DNA of 64,000 nt, taken from G965220305 sp965220305 (GTDB lineage: Bacteria > Chloroflexota > Dehalococcoidia > Lucifugimonadales > UBA3495). The notes below the pieces were generated by a model. That model was not told where the DNA came from, ran no database searches, and was given only the letters and a program-made list of their open reading frames with translations. Positions 16,801 through 25,073 of the stretch are shown piece by piece (position 1 is the first letter of the stretch; each line of letters starts with the position of its first letter). The translations under genes were made by a program, and so were the position numbers. Location: contig OZ244817.1 in assembly GCA_965220305.1 (NCBI GenBank), forward strand, positions 3,782,001 through 3,846,000, written 5' to 3'.

Positions 16801-17042
16801 TGAACCTCGTAGGACTCGGCCCCGGACACTTCGTTCCATTCCAGGTCCACGCCCCCGACGAATACCGCGGTTCCGGTCGGACGATCCGGAGTGTCCGGAC
16901 TGGGTTGATTTTGAGCTGCCAGTGATGTTGGCCATGCTGATCCGACCACGATTGCCAGTGATGCCAGGATCACTACCGCCCAAATTAAATGCCCCCTGGG
17001 CCATATTGACGGGTGAATAGTAGCTACTTGCTTGGTCATCAT
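13854..17042 (-). CDS. Large secreted LRR and fibronectin type III protein
   Basis: A 1062-residue protein from the ATG at 17042. A basic start and hydrophobic signal segment (about residues 20-43, ending TSLAAQ) are followed by a fibronectin type III domain (about 50-135) and an Ig-like module opening NVPATGAPTVSGTAQ. Next is a threonine-proline linker (TPTPPPPTPTPTP), a cap segment (GICDRTQQVRDAIL) and about eleven leucine-rich repeats of 24 residues with the consensus LSALPDGVFDGLSSLEYLNL. A beta-rich segment and two Ig-like plus FnIII pairs complete the chain. There is no LPXTG-like or autotransporter signal, so anchoring is unclear. Such proteins usually bind other proteins at the cell surface. 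A related LRR protein with the same linker and cap lies at the right edge (63201-64000). Confidence 0.88.
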   Translation of the reverse strand: MMTKQVATIHPSIWPRGHLIWAVVILASLAIVVGSAWPTSLAAQNQPSPDTPDRPTGTAVFVGGVDLEWNEVSGAESYEVQLYRNARWNDLPGDGVDIAFYGAGAIISGLNHTGFSYYFQVRANNPYGTSDWSEYLLMSSTSEYTSGKRDRPGNVPATGAPTVSGTAQEGETLTADTSGIADENGLDRVKFYYQWVSGEGAAAADIAGATGSSYTLANADAGKAVNVRVSFTDRGGYAESRSSAATGVATPTPPPPTPTPTPEPAAGICDRTQQVRDAILAKLPDVNDCSAVTANDLSSIAGRLGLSRTNIAALQGVDFHGLSSLEYLNISHNGLSALPDGVFDNLSSLECLYLYENDLSELPDGVFDNLSSLADLRLYRNELSALPDGVFDGLSSLEFLNISHNGLSALPGGMFEGLSSLADLRLYGNELSALPDGVFDGLYALEILLLNSNELSALPDGVFDGLSNLADLHLYGNELSALPDGVFDGLSNLQYLFLEENELSALPDGVFDNLSSLEYLHLYENDLSALPDGVFDGLSNLYELNLSGNPGAPFTITAELEQQADYAFVVKIAEGTPFDTKVTLSFQGAAQEGATVTVEGGSVRSLPISVTPSGTGQPRVTVSVESAVFKNPRVYFRVGVSYPYYATGVETGLGDDLILPGESENTPATGAPTISGTAQVGETLTADTSGIADADGLSGVTFSYQWLSSRDTEIQGATGATYTLVAADEGKIIKVRVSFTDDVGNAESLSSAATAAVAQEEPTEPPPAPQNLTATVNEDGSVTLNWEAPDDDSVTGYRVLRRRPSEGEKTLLVYVADTESTATTYTDTGVAAEIQHVYRVQAVNAAGAGEQSNYVNVTPAQPEPEPDQNAPATGAPGITGTAQVGQTLTADASGIADEDGLSNVAYSYQWLADGADIQGATGSTYTLADADEGKTIRVKVSFTDDAGNEETLTSAATAAVVEAEPTEPPPAPTNLTATVNADGSVTLTWEALDSDSVTGYQILRRRPYEGEKTLLVYVENTGSTATTFTDTNVTAGTQHVYRVKAINEAGAGDQSNYVNVDP

Positions 17043-17272
17043 TTTTCCTCTGTTATCGGAATTGAGGAATTACTCTTGCTAATCCCCTAACTGTTGAATC
17101 GATGGCAACAAAATGGCCGTCCCTGTCTCACCGACCTCTCCAATGGATCAAACTCGATGGCTACCTCTTGCGGGCGTTTGTCGTCGGCCATATTGAGCAG
17201 TGCTTTCACTCCTGCTGGAGCCAGCTGGCAGCTTAGAAATGTCGGAGCCATGACCATCCGCTTTGGTCACAA

Positions 17273-17695
17273 CTATTTCCCCTTACTTCCCATTTGATTG
17301 CCGGTTTTGTTGCCGCTGTCATGCTCATGCCGTAGGCTCTGAGTTACGTAGTTGCGTTCAGGGCGTTTGACCGAGTGCAGGCTGGCGCATAGTTGAGCGT
17401 TCCGTGCGTGCGAAGGTTTAGCCCGAATCCTTCGTATCGGCTCCTCTTCCCTTCCCGCAACCAGTGAATCCCGAAGGCCAAGGGAGTTGGCCAAGTTCAG
17501 CAACCCCAAGAGGTGCTGGGAATTTGGTCGGCCTCCTGTTCTCCAACGTCTTACTGTGAAGGGGTATGTGCCCAGACATCGCGCAATCTCGGCCCAAGAT
17601 AGGCCTGACGCCTCCTTGAACCTCTCCAAGCGCAGCCCGAAGTCTCCGGGGAATTGGGAGGTGGTTCTGCTGTGGTTGGTGCGTTGTCTGGGCAT
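17273..17695 (-). CDS. XRE-type transcriptional regulator, MPRQ family copy 2
   Basis: A 140-residue protein starting MPRQRTNHSRTTSQFPGDF at the ATG at 17695. The helix-turn-helix (about residues 27-70) reads SGLSWAEIARCLGTYPFTVRR. The C-terminal 50 residues are basic, polar and probably disordered. It is a paralogue of the gene at 13339-13680. It is divergent from the tyrosine recombinase at 17957, and the 19-bp inverted repeat at 17722-17740 lies 27 nt upstream of its start. Control of the recombinase and of itself through that site is likely but unproven. Confidence 0.75.
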   Translation of the reverse strand: MPRQRTNHSRTTSQFPGDFGLRLERFKEASGLSWAEIARCLGTYPFTVRRWRTGGRPNSQHLLGLLNLANSLGLRDSLVAGREEEPIRRIRAKPSHARNAQLCASLHSVKRPERNYVTQSLRHEHDSGNKTGNQMGSKGK

Positions 17696-17721
17696 GGAAA
17701 ATCACGATTTGTCTATAAACT

Positions 17722-17740
17722 GTGTATAGATGCTATACAC
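17722..17740. promoter_or_regulatory. Inverted-repeat operator candidate
   Basis: GTGTATAG-ATG-CTATACAC is a perfect 8-bp inverted repeat with a 3-nt spacer, between the divergent XRE gene and the recombinase. A similar GTGTATA/TATACAC pair occurs at 19073-19104. Confidence 0.6.
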
Positions 17741-17956
17741 ACCTTGAGTGGATCAATTGGAGAGATCGACACCGAATGCTCAAGGCATGAGGGAGGAAAC
17801 GTTGGGGCCAGTTCGCCGCTAGCGGAGTTGATTCCAGCACGAAGTGTGCCTACCAGCGATGAACGGCCCTACAGGCTACGGTCAGAGGCGGAAATCGAGA
17901 TAAAGAAGCTGGGAGGGGTCCCGGATTTCGCACCGGGTTGGCAAACGGGACAGGCC

Positions 17957-18931
17957 ATGCGTTGTGGTATCGATATTTCCCACGGGGGCACAGGCTGTTC
18001 CGCGGCATCCGACGTGGGACACCTGAACGCCGTCCTGGACCACGAGATCTCCGAAAACACCTTGAACAACTACGGGGTCCAGTGGCGCAGCTTTCTCGGC
18101 TGGGCCCAAGATAAAGGTGTGCACGCTTTTCCGGCCGAACCGGAGGTGGTCGCAGCCTACTTGTCCGAACGCATCCAGGAGCATCGGCACAAACCCGCAA
18201 CCCTCCGGTCAGCTGCCTGCGCAATAGCCTTCGTTCACAAGTCCGCAGGGGCGGGCGACCCCTGCGCAAGCCAAGAGGTGAAAAGGATGCTTAAGGCCGC
18301 AACTCGCAAAGAGGGCCGGTGTCAGAAACAGGCTGCGGCACTGACCGCCGAGGGGATGGAGGCCATTCGATCAACCGCCCACAACCCCCGTCTGGGGCGA
18401 GGCGGCAGATTGGAGAGAGCTGAGACTGCCAGAAGCAGGGGCAACGTGGACATAGCACTTATCAGTCTGATGCGGGACGCCATGCTCAGGGTCTCCGAGG
18501 CTGCCGCCGTTACCTGGGGAGACATTGAGACGGAGAACGACGGGACGGGGCGGCTACTGGTCCGACGCTCCAAGACAGACGCCAATGGAGAAGGAGCCGT
18601 ACTCTTCGTCTCCGCTCAGACGATGGCCGACCTGGCCGCCTTAAGGACGGGCAAGGCCGAATCCGACAGCGTTTTCGGGCTGCGTCCCAACCAGATCTCC
18701 GGGCGAATCAAGAAAGCAGCGCAAGAGGCTGGATTAGGACACGGCTTTAGCGGTCATTCGCCACGGGTGGGTATGGCGCGGGACCTGGCGAGGGTGGGCA
18801 CTGAACTGCCCAGCCTGATGAACGCGGGGCGCTGGCGCTCGCCCGCGATGCCGGCGCACTATATCCGTAACGAGGTCGCCGGCAAAGGAGCTGTGGCCCG
18901 ATTCCACGGTTACAGCGGTACAGCTTCATAG
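17957..18931 (+). CDS. Tyrosine recombinase / integrase
   Basis: The frame is open from 17654, but that region overlaps the divergent promoter. I choose the ATG at 17957 (MRCGIDISHGG, 324 residues), which gives a normal N-terminal domain; the start is uncertain because no strong Shine-Dalgarno is seen. The core-binding domain (about 20-110) includes ENTLNNYGVQWRSFLGWAQ. The catalytic domain shows the first arginine (DAMLRVSEAAAVTWGD), the box II HxxR (GHSPRVGM), tryptophan (GRWRSP) and the nucleophile tyrosine (AHYIRNE). It would carry out site-specific DNA integration or excision. It is paired with a decayed paralogue at 19355-20225 on the opposite strand and with an XRE gene, which suggests the recombination module of a mobile element. 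Confidence 0.85.
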   Translation: MRCGIDISHGGTGCSAASDVGHLNAVLDHEISENTLNNYGVQWRSFLGWAQDKGVHAFPAEPEVVAAYLSERIQEHRHKPATLRSAACAIAFVHKSAGAGDPCASQEVKRMLKAATRKEGRCQKQAAALTAEGMEAIRSTAHNPRLGRGGRLERAETARSRGNVDIALISLMRDAMLRVSEAAAVTWGDIETENDGTGRLLVRRSKTDANGEGAVLFVSAQTMADLAALRTGKAESDSVFGLRPNQISGRIKKAAQEAGLGHGFSGHSPRVGMARDLARVGTELPSLMNAGRWRSPAMPAHYIRNEVAGKGAVARFHGYSGTAS

Positions 18932-19354
18932 GAGGTATACAGGGATCCGAAGAACAGGAGCCAAGGCGGGCGGTTCTCGGCTGCTGGCCCGCTTGACCCC
19001 AGTGACGGGATTATGATATTGTCCGCCCCAAAAGTCGGTTCTAAGTCCCTTTTCAGGCAACGAAGGCAACCTAAAGCGTGTATAGCTATATTTATACACG
19101 CTTTAACTTTTAAGGTAGTACCAAGTCCCCTTTCCTATCGGCTCTTTGCTACATCGGCCAGGGTACCTGTTCCATACTTTCCCCCACTTCACTTGACCGT
19201 CAATCACGCTTTATCGCCCAGGGTTATATCAGTTATTACGGGCGCGGGGGTCAGATGGATGCAAACGAGTGCGTGGGCGACGAAATCAGGAGTGGGTACC
19301 TGAGGGATACCCAGGCCGGTCTCGCTAATTCGTCTTCCACCCTCCGCATTCGCG
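18932..19354. other. Gap between the two recombinases
   Basis: I see no supported gene here; reading frames on both strands have poor coding character. The inverted repeat at 19073-19104 is the only clear feature. Confidence 0.5.
19073..19104. promoter_or_regulatory. 12-bp inverted repeat with TATACAC core
   Basis: AAAGCGTGTATA and TATACACGCTTT are perfect arms around an 8-nt AT-rich spacer. The GTGTATA/TATACAC core matches the site at 17722-17740, so the same regulator may bind both. A recombinase core site is the alternative. Confidence 0.5.
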
Positions 19355-20225
19355 CTACAGGGCTGGAGGGCGGTGCGCCCCTGGAACCGCCGGCGTGTAA
19401 CGACCCTGGATAAGACTTCCACTTTTCGTTTTCAGCGACGTGACTGCCCAGCAGAAGCACGCCGAGGGTCTCCATGTCCTGGATCATCCCCAGCCTGGGA
19501 CTGTCCCCCGAGTAGCCTTCGCCCAACCCGGCCTGTCTCGCCGCCGCGCCTATCCTTATCGCTATCTGGTTGGGTCTCATGCCCAGGAGCGGCTCGTCGT
19601 CGCCCGCGCCCCGTCGGACCAACGACACAAGCTTCATCGTGTCGGCGCTCACCACGCGGAAGCCCGTTTCGCCGACACGCACCCTGCCGGACCCGCCGGG
19701 CACCCGCTCCAGGTCTCCCCAGGTCAACTCAGCCGCCTCGCTCACCCGGAGCCTGGCGTCCCGCATCAGGCCGATCATCGCCACGTCCAGCGCGCCCCGC
19801 CTGCGGGCGTTTGACACCCGTTCCATCCCTCCTCCCCTTCCGCTGCGCGGTTCGTACGCCGTCTTCCTGATGGCCAGATAGCAGTCCAGATCGAGGGGCA
19901 GCGCCCTAGTGGGACCGGGAGAGTCGTCCTGCGTTAGTTCGCCCAGCACGGCCCTGGCGACGCCGTGCCCGAGAGGCACGTCGAAACCCGCGTACTTGTG
20001 GTTGTGGGCTATGGCGGCGGCGACAACCTTGATGGTCGAGACCCTGGCGCCCGCCTCCGCCCTGTTCTCGAGGTAGGCTGCTACGTCCTCCGAGGTCGCG
20101 GGCAGAGCTCGTTTCCCAGCCGTCTCGGACCAGGCGACGAATCGGTTCCACTCGTGGGCGTAGCTGGCACCACGACGCTTGCTTCTTGGTCCTGTCTTTG
20201 CCGGCCCGTCCTCAGCCATCGGCAT
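19355..20225 (-). pseudogene. Decayed tyrosine recombinase paralogue
   Basis: The start at 20225 (MPMAEDGPAKTG) follows GAGGGACAA. The protein is related throughout to the recombinase at 17957: a core-binding region SYAHEWNRFVAWSE and the first catalytic arginine in DARLRVSEAAELTWGD. The box II histidine is replaced by aspartate (SGDSPRLGM against SGHSPRVGM). After EKWKSY the frame is lost; the segment QGRYTPAV, which would carry the active tyrosine, is in the next frame and ends at a stop at 19355-19357. Without correction the open frame runs to 19251 with unrelated sequence. A missing catalytic histidine plus a frameshift make activity unlikely. Confidence 0.7.
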
Positions 20226-20744
20226 TTGTCCCTCAGACCGCCGTGAGATACACCAGCCGCCACACGGCTTCATAGTAGCACTCACGCCAAAAGGCGGGGT
20301 GTTACCGGCGTGGTTGGGGAAGCGAGCACTTAGTCGGGTGTCAAGGGCGGCGTGGTTGGGGGAACCAACTGAGGGTGCGGCGATCTTTTTTATTTTCCAA
20401 AATGGCGAGCGGTCCCTTATTGATCCAGGTGCCATTTGCCCCTGACAACTGACCCGCTATTGGCTTCTGAATCACTCGTGGACGACGTTGTCCATAAGCC
20501 CGATTCTAATTCGCACATGCGACGGCGTTGGACCGTTAGCCGGGAACCGGGAAAATCGCCTGAACGTCGGTCTCCTTTCTTGATTGCCGGGTAATTCGGA
20601 GAATCCTAAAGCTCTGAAACGTTGCCGTGACAGGGACCGCATTCGACGAGATTAGATATTGATCGCGTTGATACACAGATGGCCCCGGCATGACATGGTG
20701 TGGTACGCTACACCAAATTCTTGGGCACCGTCCAGGACACAACG
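20226..20744. other. Gap before the defence island
   Basis: I see no supported gene in these 519 bases. The region is less GC-rich than its surroundings and lies upstream of both the decayed recombinase (minus) and the small HTH gene (plus), so it probably holds their promoters. Confidence 0.4.
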
Positions 20745-20945
20745 ATGAATATGCCAGAAGAGTTTACTGTACCTCAAGCGTCGTCCTACCTCAGGGTAAG
20801 CGAAGAGACCGTTCGAAGGAACATCCGGAAGAAGAGGCTGCCGGCGCTGCGAAGAGGTACCCAGTGGTTTATTCCTTACGACATTTTGATGAACTTCGCT
20901 AACAGCTACGATCCAAGAACCGGGAAGATGAGGCAACTTTTGTAA
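20745..20945 (+). CDS. Small excisionase-like HTH protein
   Basis: A 66-residue protein starting MNMPEEFTVPQASSYLRVSEETV at the ATG at 20745. The frame is open from 20700, but the internal start gives the standard domain. It matches the HTH_17/MerR-like excisionase fold: TVPQASSYLRVSEETVRRNIRKKRLPALRRGTQ-W, with a winged segment ending in WFIPYDILMNF. Such proteins are recombination directionality factors or small regulators. Before the IS630 insertion at 20960 its stop codon would have been only 18 nt from the methyltransferase start, so it may have been the first gene of the defence operon and its controller. Confidence 0.75.
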   Translation: MNMPEEFTVPQASSYLRVSEETVRRNIRKKRLPALRRGTQWFIPYDILMNFANSYDPRTGKMRQLL

Positions 20946-20959
20946 AAGGCCCTTAGCTA

Positions 20960-22182
20960 GTAGTGAGTCAACTTTGATGTTGAAAGTCATACAGGAAACT
21001 GGCTGATAGCCGTATACTGCTTGGGATGAAGTTCTGATGGCGGGGGTGGCAGTGATGATCAGGGATAAGTACGCCGTGCGGCTGGCGCCGGAACAACGGG
21101 AAGAACTCCAGAATCTGATTCGCGTTGGGAAGAGCTCGGCCCGAGTGACCGCCAGGGCGCGGATTCTGCTCAAGAGCGGCGACAGTTGGGCCGCTCCCAA
21201 GGTGGCCGAGGCGCTGGGTGTGGCGCTGGGCACCGTGTACCGGATTAAGCAGCGCTTTACCGAGGAAGGGTTGGACGGGGCCCTGTGGGACCGGCGCCAG
21301 GTCAACCGGCATCGGAAGTTGGACGGCCGGAGCGAAGCCCACCTCATCGCGTTGGCCTGCAGTCCAGCGCCGGAGGGCCACGGCCACTGGACCCTGCGCC
21401 TGCTGGCGGGCAAGGTGGTGGAACTGGGGCTGGCGTCCTCCATGTCCCACGAGGGAGTGCGTAAGCGTCTCAAAAAAACGTTCTCAAGCCGTGGCAGAAG
21501 CAGGAGTGGTGCATCCCCAAGGTGAGCGCCGAGTTCGTGGCCAACATGGAGGACGTGCTGGACCTGTACGCCGAACCGTATGACCCCCAGCGTCCGGTGG
21601 TCTGCTTTGACGAGACCTCCACCCAGTTGCTGGCGGAGACCCGGCCCTCACTGCCGCTCCGGCCTGGACTTCCCCTGCGGCAGGACTACGAGTACCGCAG
21701 GGAAGGCGCCCGCAACCTGTTCCTGGCCTGCGAGCCGCTGGCCGGGTGGCGGCAGGTGGTGGTGACCCAGCGGCGCACGATGCAGGACTTCGCCCACCAG
21801 ATGCGCTGGCTGGTGGATGAAGCCTATCCGGAGGTCCCGGTGGTGCGGGTGGTCCTGGACAATCTCAACACCCACCGCGCGGCGTCGCTGTACGAGACGT
21901 TCCCAGCGGCCGATGCCCGGCGGATTGCGAAACGGCTGGAGTTCCACTACACCCCGAAGCACGGGAGTTGGTTGAACATGGCGGAAATCGAGTTCAGCGT
22001 GCTGTCCCGCTGCTGCCTGAAGCAGCGGCTTCCCGACGAGGAGGCTCTCGGGAGGGAAGTCCAGGCACTGGTGCGGGAGCGCAACGCCGCCCGAGTTGGT
22101 ATCAACTGGCGGTTCAAAACCCAAGACGCCCGATCCAAACTTCACCGCCTCTACCCTTTCGATTCCACGGTTGACTGACTAC
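20960..22182 (+). mobile_element. IS630-family insertion sequence
   Basis: The element is 1223 bp. Its ends are GTAGTGAGTCAAC (20960-20972) and the inverse GTTGACTGACTAC (22170-22182), which match at 12 of 13 positions. It is flanked by TA dinucleotides (20958-20959 and 22183-22184), the usual IS630 target duplication. It carries a two-frame transposase. It lies between the small HTH gene and the C5 methyltransferase, 6 nt before the latter. Confidence 0.88.
21037..22178 (+). CDS. IS630-family transposase, two frames joined at an A7 run
   Basis: Frame 1 (21037-21525; internal ATG at 21055 is an alternative start) holds the N-terminal helix-turn-helix domain (WAAPKVAEALGVALGTVYRIKQR). Frame 2 continues with the DDE catalytic domain: CFDETSTQLL, VVLDNLNTH and HGSWLNMAEIEFSVL. 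A run of seven A bases near 21472-21478 lies where the frames must be joined. A -1 shift there gives KKNVLKPWQKQEWCIPKVS, a typical IS630 sequence. Programmed -1 frameshifting at such runs is known in this family, so the transposase is probably functional. Frame 2 alone can be read from 21522. Confidence 0.88.
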
Positions 22183-22188
22183 TAGACT

Positions 22189-23397
22189 ATGAGCGAACGA
22201 CTTGACATCCCTAGGTTCTTGTGCGTCGACTTTTACTGTGGGGCAGGGGGAACGACCCGAGGCTTGCTTGACGCTGGTGGCTACGCCATATGTGGCATAG
22301 ACAAAGATGAAACCAATAAAGCGACTTTTCAGCGCAACAACCGGAACACGACTCTGGACAGGGACGCCCCCCAATTCCTTGCATACGATATGTTTCCAGA
22401 CCGGCCGGACTACCCGCAAGGCCAACAGCATCTAGTTTGGGACGAATTGAATGAACTGATACCCCATTACCGACGGATGGCCGAGAGTGTACCTCTGCTC
22501 TTTGCTATTTGTGCTCCGTGTCAATCGTTTACTAAATTCATCCAAAGGAAGATCACGGACGCGAGGGCTCAAAACCGACTACGCGACCAAAACCTACTGG
22601 CACAAACCGTAGAATTCATTCGGGTTTTCCAACCAGAACTGATAATATCAGAGAATGTAGCCAGCATAAGTAGCGGTCAGTACAAGCAAATTTGGAGCGA
22701 CTTTCAAGCAGAGTTGCGGGACGAAGGATACGCCGTCGGGGAAAATCGCGTTTGCGCCGCGGGCTTCGGGGTGGCCCAGAACCGGCGGCGCACGGTGTTG
22801 TTGGCTCTTAAGGCTGACATAGGTTCTGAAGCGGTTTTTGCGCTACCGGTTCCGGAGGCCGATCCCGATTCACCCCGCCTTTCTGCGTCTGCTGCCATTA
22901 GCCATCTACCGCCGTTGCGGGCAGGGGACAAGTGCGACAGCGTACCTAACCACGTATGCCGCGACTTGACAGAGATCAACCGACATAGGCTCATGTCGGT
23001 CAAGCCGGGAGAACCCAATTTTCGGTTTTCCGAATCGCCCTTCGGAGATCTTTCTTTAGGTTGCCACCGGAGGCTTGCCGAAAAGGGACAACGAGGGTTC
23101 GGAGATGTGTACACCCGGATTCATCCCGACCGACCGGCCCCTACTCTAACCACGCGGTTTCATAGCGTTTCCAATGGCCGTTTCGGGCACTATGATGACG
23201 ATCAGGTCCGCGGCTTGTCGCTCCGGGAGGGGGCAGCGCTCCAGTCCTTCCGTGACGACTACGAATTTTACGGCGACAGCATGGACGCGATTGCCAGGAT
23301 GATTGGCAACGCAGTGCCGCCAAAGCTATCCGCTCACATGGCGACATGGCTTTTGGGCTTTTGGGCGGACCGTACCACTGTCCCATCTGTAGATTAG
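22189..23397 (+). CDS. dcm: C5-cytosine DNA methyltransferase
   Basis: A 402-residue protein starting MSERLDIPRF. Motif I is FYCGAGGTTRGL (AdoMet binding), motif IV contains the catalytic cysteine in APCQSF (about residue 111), motif VI is SENV, motif VIII is QNRRR and motif X is GNAVPPKLS. It transfers a methyl group to cytosine C5 in a specific DNA site and so protects self DNA. The ATG is 4 nt after the IS630 target duplication and has no clear Shine-Dalgarno, so expression may be altered. It heads a co-directional run with vsr, an HNH nuclease and drmD-drmA-drmB-drmC. In class 2 DISARM the methylase is of the C5 type, so it may serve as the DISARM methylase. Confidence 0.93.
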   Translation: MSERLDIPRFLCVDFYCGAGGTTRGLLDAGGYAICGIDKDETNKATFQRNNRNTTLDRDAPQFLAYDMFPDRPDYPQGQQHLVWDELNELIPHYRRMAESVPLLFAICAPCQSFTKFIQRKITDARAQNRLRDQNLLAQTVEFIRVFQPELIISENVASISSGQYKQIWSDFQAELRDEGYAVGENRVCAAGFGVAQNRRRTVLLALKADIGSEAVFALPVPEADPDSPRLSASAAISHLPPLRAGDKCDSVPNHVCRDLTEINRHRLMSVKPGEPNFRFSESPFGDLSLGCHRRLAEKGQRGFGDVYTRIHPDRPAPTLTTRFHSVSNGRFGHYDDDQVRGLSLREGAALQSFRDDYEFYGDSMDAIARMIGNAVPPKLSAHMATWLLGFWADRTTVPSVD

Positions 23398-23404
23398 GAA
23401 CGTG

Positions 23405-23878
23405 ATGAGCGACTTTCTAACCAAGGAAGACCGTTCCCGACTAATGTCCCGAGTCAAGAATAGGGGAACGTCCGGCGAAATGTATGTCCGCAGGGCGACC
23501 TGGGCTGCGGGGTTTCGTTATCGCCTGAACGTTCGTGGGTTACCAGGTTCACCCGACTTGGTGTTCCCTCGCTACCGGACAGCGGTGTTAGTGCAAGGCT
23601 GTTTCTGGCATGGGCATACGTGTCGGAAAGGCCGGAACCGACCGAGTTCCAACCATGAGTTTTGGAAACGCAAGTTGGACAGCAATGTGGCTAGGGATAT
23701 GGCGAATCTAGCAAAACTACAAGAGTTGGATTGGACGGTGTTCGTCGTTTGGGAGTGTTTGCTGCGGGAAGGAACGGCTTGCTTACTTGAACACTTGCGC
23801 GTGTTGCGGAGAAAGTCCGCCTCACGCAACCTCCCATCTCTGCCTACTAATCCCAATCAGCTGGTCTCCGTTCCCTAA
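23405..23878 (+). CDS. vsr: Very short patch repair (Vsr) endonuclease
   Basis: A 157-residue protein starting MSDFLTKEDRSRLMSRVKNRGTSG, 7 nt after the methyltransferase stop, with TAGGAACG upstream. It shows the Vsr features: RSRLMSRVKN--T--E, GSPDLVFPRYRTAVLVQGCFWHGH-C and the WECLL segment near the C-terminus. Vsr nicks T:G mismatches that arise by deamination of 5-methylcytosine and is commonly linked to C5 methylases. Vsr-fold nucleases have also been seen as restriction partners. A second, decayed vsr lies at 36853. Confidence 0.92.
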   Translation: MSDFLTKEDRSRLMSRVKNRGTSGEMYVRRATWAAGFRYRLNVRGLPGSPDLVFPRYRTAVLVQGCFWHGHTCRKGRNRPSSNHEFWKRKLDSNVARDMANLAKLQELDWTVFVVWECLLREGTACLLEHLRVLRRKSASRNLPSLPTNPNQLVSVP

Positions 23879-23905
23879 ACTGTCTGCTCCCATATATCCT
23901 CCGGG

Positions 23906-24775
23906 ATGAACTGGCCGAGCTTAGTGCCATGGTCCCAAGCTATTCGGCCAATCGTTAGCTTGCCGGTTGCCGAATTCAGTGCTTCGAATTCAATGTCAAT
24001 GAAATGGGGGATTCAATCCCGAATGTTGAGCTTCCAACCAAGCGGCAAGTATCACAGAGCCGATATCAAGGAATTGGCCGGGCTCAGGCATGACGCTAAA
24101 GGTGGACCTTGGGACACCGGCATTGTCGAACACGATGGTGAATTCCTGATCTTCGCCAACGTGGGAATCGCAGGTAGGACGGGCGACGATTATGACAACC
24201 GTTGGGAAGGCGGGTTATTACACTGGTACCACAAGAGAAGGTCACGTGTCGCATGGACGAGTGTCAAGAGACTCCTGGAACCAATGAAGGTAATTCACGT
24301 TTTCTGGAGGATCTCTGGAAGAGACCCTTTCGAATACGCGGGGCAGGCGACCCCCGTTAAGGTATTCGAGGGAACGTCCCCAGTCGAAGTGCTTTGGTCG
24401 TGCGCCTATCCTGTACTTGAAGCGGAAATGTTCGTGGGGCCGGATGAAGTACCTTCAACCGAATATCCAGAGGGGAACCTCCACCGAATCACGGTGAACA
24501 AGTACGAACGAGACCGGTACGCGAGGCAGGCTTGCATAGACCATTACGGCCTTAACTGTGTAGTTTGCGATCTAAACTTCGAGGGCCGCTACGGGAATGT
24601 TGGAACAGGGTACATACACGTTCATCATTTAATTCCAATCTCCGAGGTCGGCGAGGGCTATAGAGTTAATCCAATAGAGGACTTACGTCCGATGTGCCCC
24701 AACTGTCATGCCATGATACATCGAAGGAATCCTCCTTTGTCGATAGAGGAACTCCGAAAGCAGCTGCAAGACTAA
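23906..24775 (+). CDS. HNH endonuclease with N-terminal target-reading domain
   Basis: A 289-residue protein. I keep the ATG at 23906 (MNWPSLVPW), though the internal Met at residue 31 is possible because the first 30 residues are of low support. The N-terminal half (about 45-165) includes YHRADIKELAGLRHDAKGG and GRTGDDYDNRWEGG and resembles beta-barrel domains often fused to restriction nucleases (DUF3427-like; tentative). The C-terminal HNH domain has CVVCD, HVHHLIPISEVGEGYRVNP and DLRPMCPNCHAMIHR, with intact zinc and catalytic residues. It is probably a restriction nuclease acting with the methylase upstream. It lies 27 nt after vsr and 298 nt before drmD. Confidence 0.85.
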   Translation: MNWPSLVPWSQAIRPIVSLPVAEFSASNSMSMKWGIQSRMLSFQPSGKYHRADIKELAGLRHDAKGGPWDTGIVEHDGEFLIFANVGIAGRTGDDYDNRWEGGLLHWYHKRRSRVAWTSVKRLLEPMKVIHVFWRISGRDPFEYAGQATPVKVFEGTSPVEVLWSCAYPVLEAEMFVGPDEVPSTEYPEGNLHRITVNKYERDRYARQACIDHYGLNCVVCDLNFEGRYGNVGTGYIHVHHLIPISEVGEGYRVNPIEDLRPMCPNCHAMIHRRNPPLSIEELRKQLQD

Positions 24776-25073
24776 ATTTTTCAGATTCTCCCGGCGATCA
24801 TGGCTGGCCGGTTATATAAGTAGTGGGGGTAGAGTGCCCCAACGTTGTGACGTCCCGCCACTTAGTCTCGAATATGGTCTGTAATGCTCCCATCATGGTT
24901 GGGTTCGCATAAAGTCGCAAAGACTGCGATAGTGGGGTCACATAGTGGCAATAGAGTGCCCGTGGTGGCTCATAGAGCGCATCAATGAGCAGGCTACAGA
25001 ACTCGGCAGTTGATAAAGAGTCCGCAATAGACTCTGCTCGCATAGTCCAAGAATGGGTCCCTGAGAGATAGAT
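24776..25073. promoter_or_regulatory. Gap before drmD, probable internal promoter region
   Basis: No supported plus-strand gene occupies these 298 bases. A minus-strand frame (24798-25295) overlaps the start of drmD and has no recognisable domain, so I do not call it. The gap separates the methylase-vsr-HNH block from the drm genes and may hold their promoter. Confidence 0.35.

Noticed and set aside
13791..16925. 1044-codon plus-strand frame with VGQCAQLV-type repeats
   Set aside because: The repeats mirror the LRR repeats of the real minus-strand gene; composition and lack of a start signal show it is a shadow.
17654..17956. N-terminal extension of the tyrosine recombinase
   Set aside because: It crosses the divergent promoter and operator of the XRE gene and has no counterpart in the paralogous recombinase.
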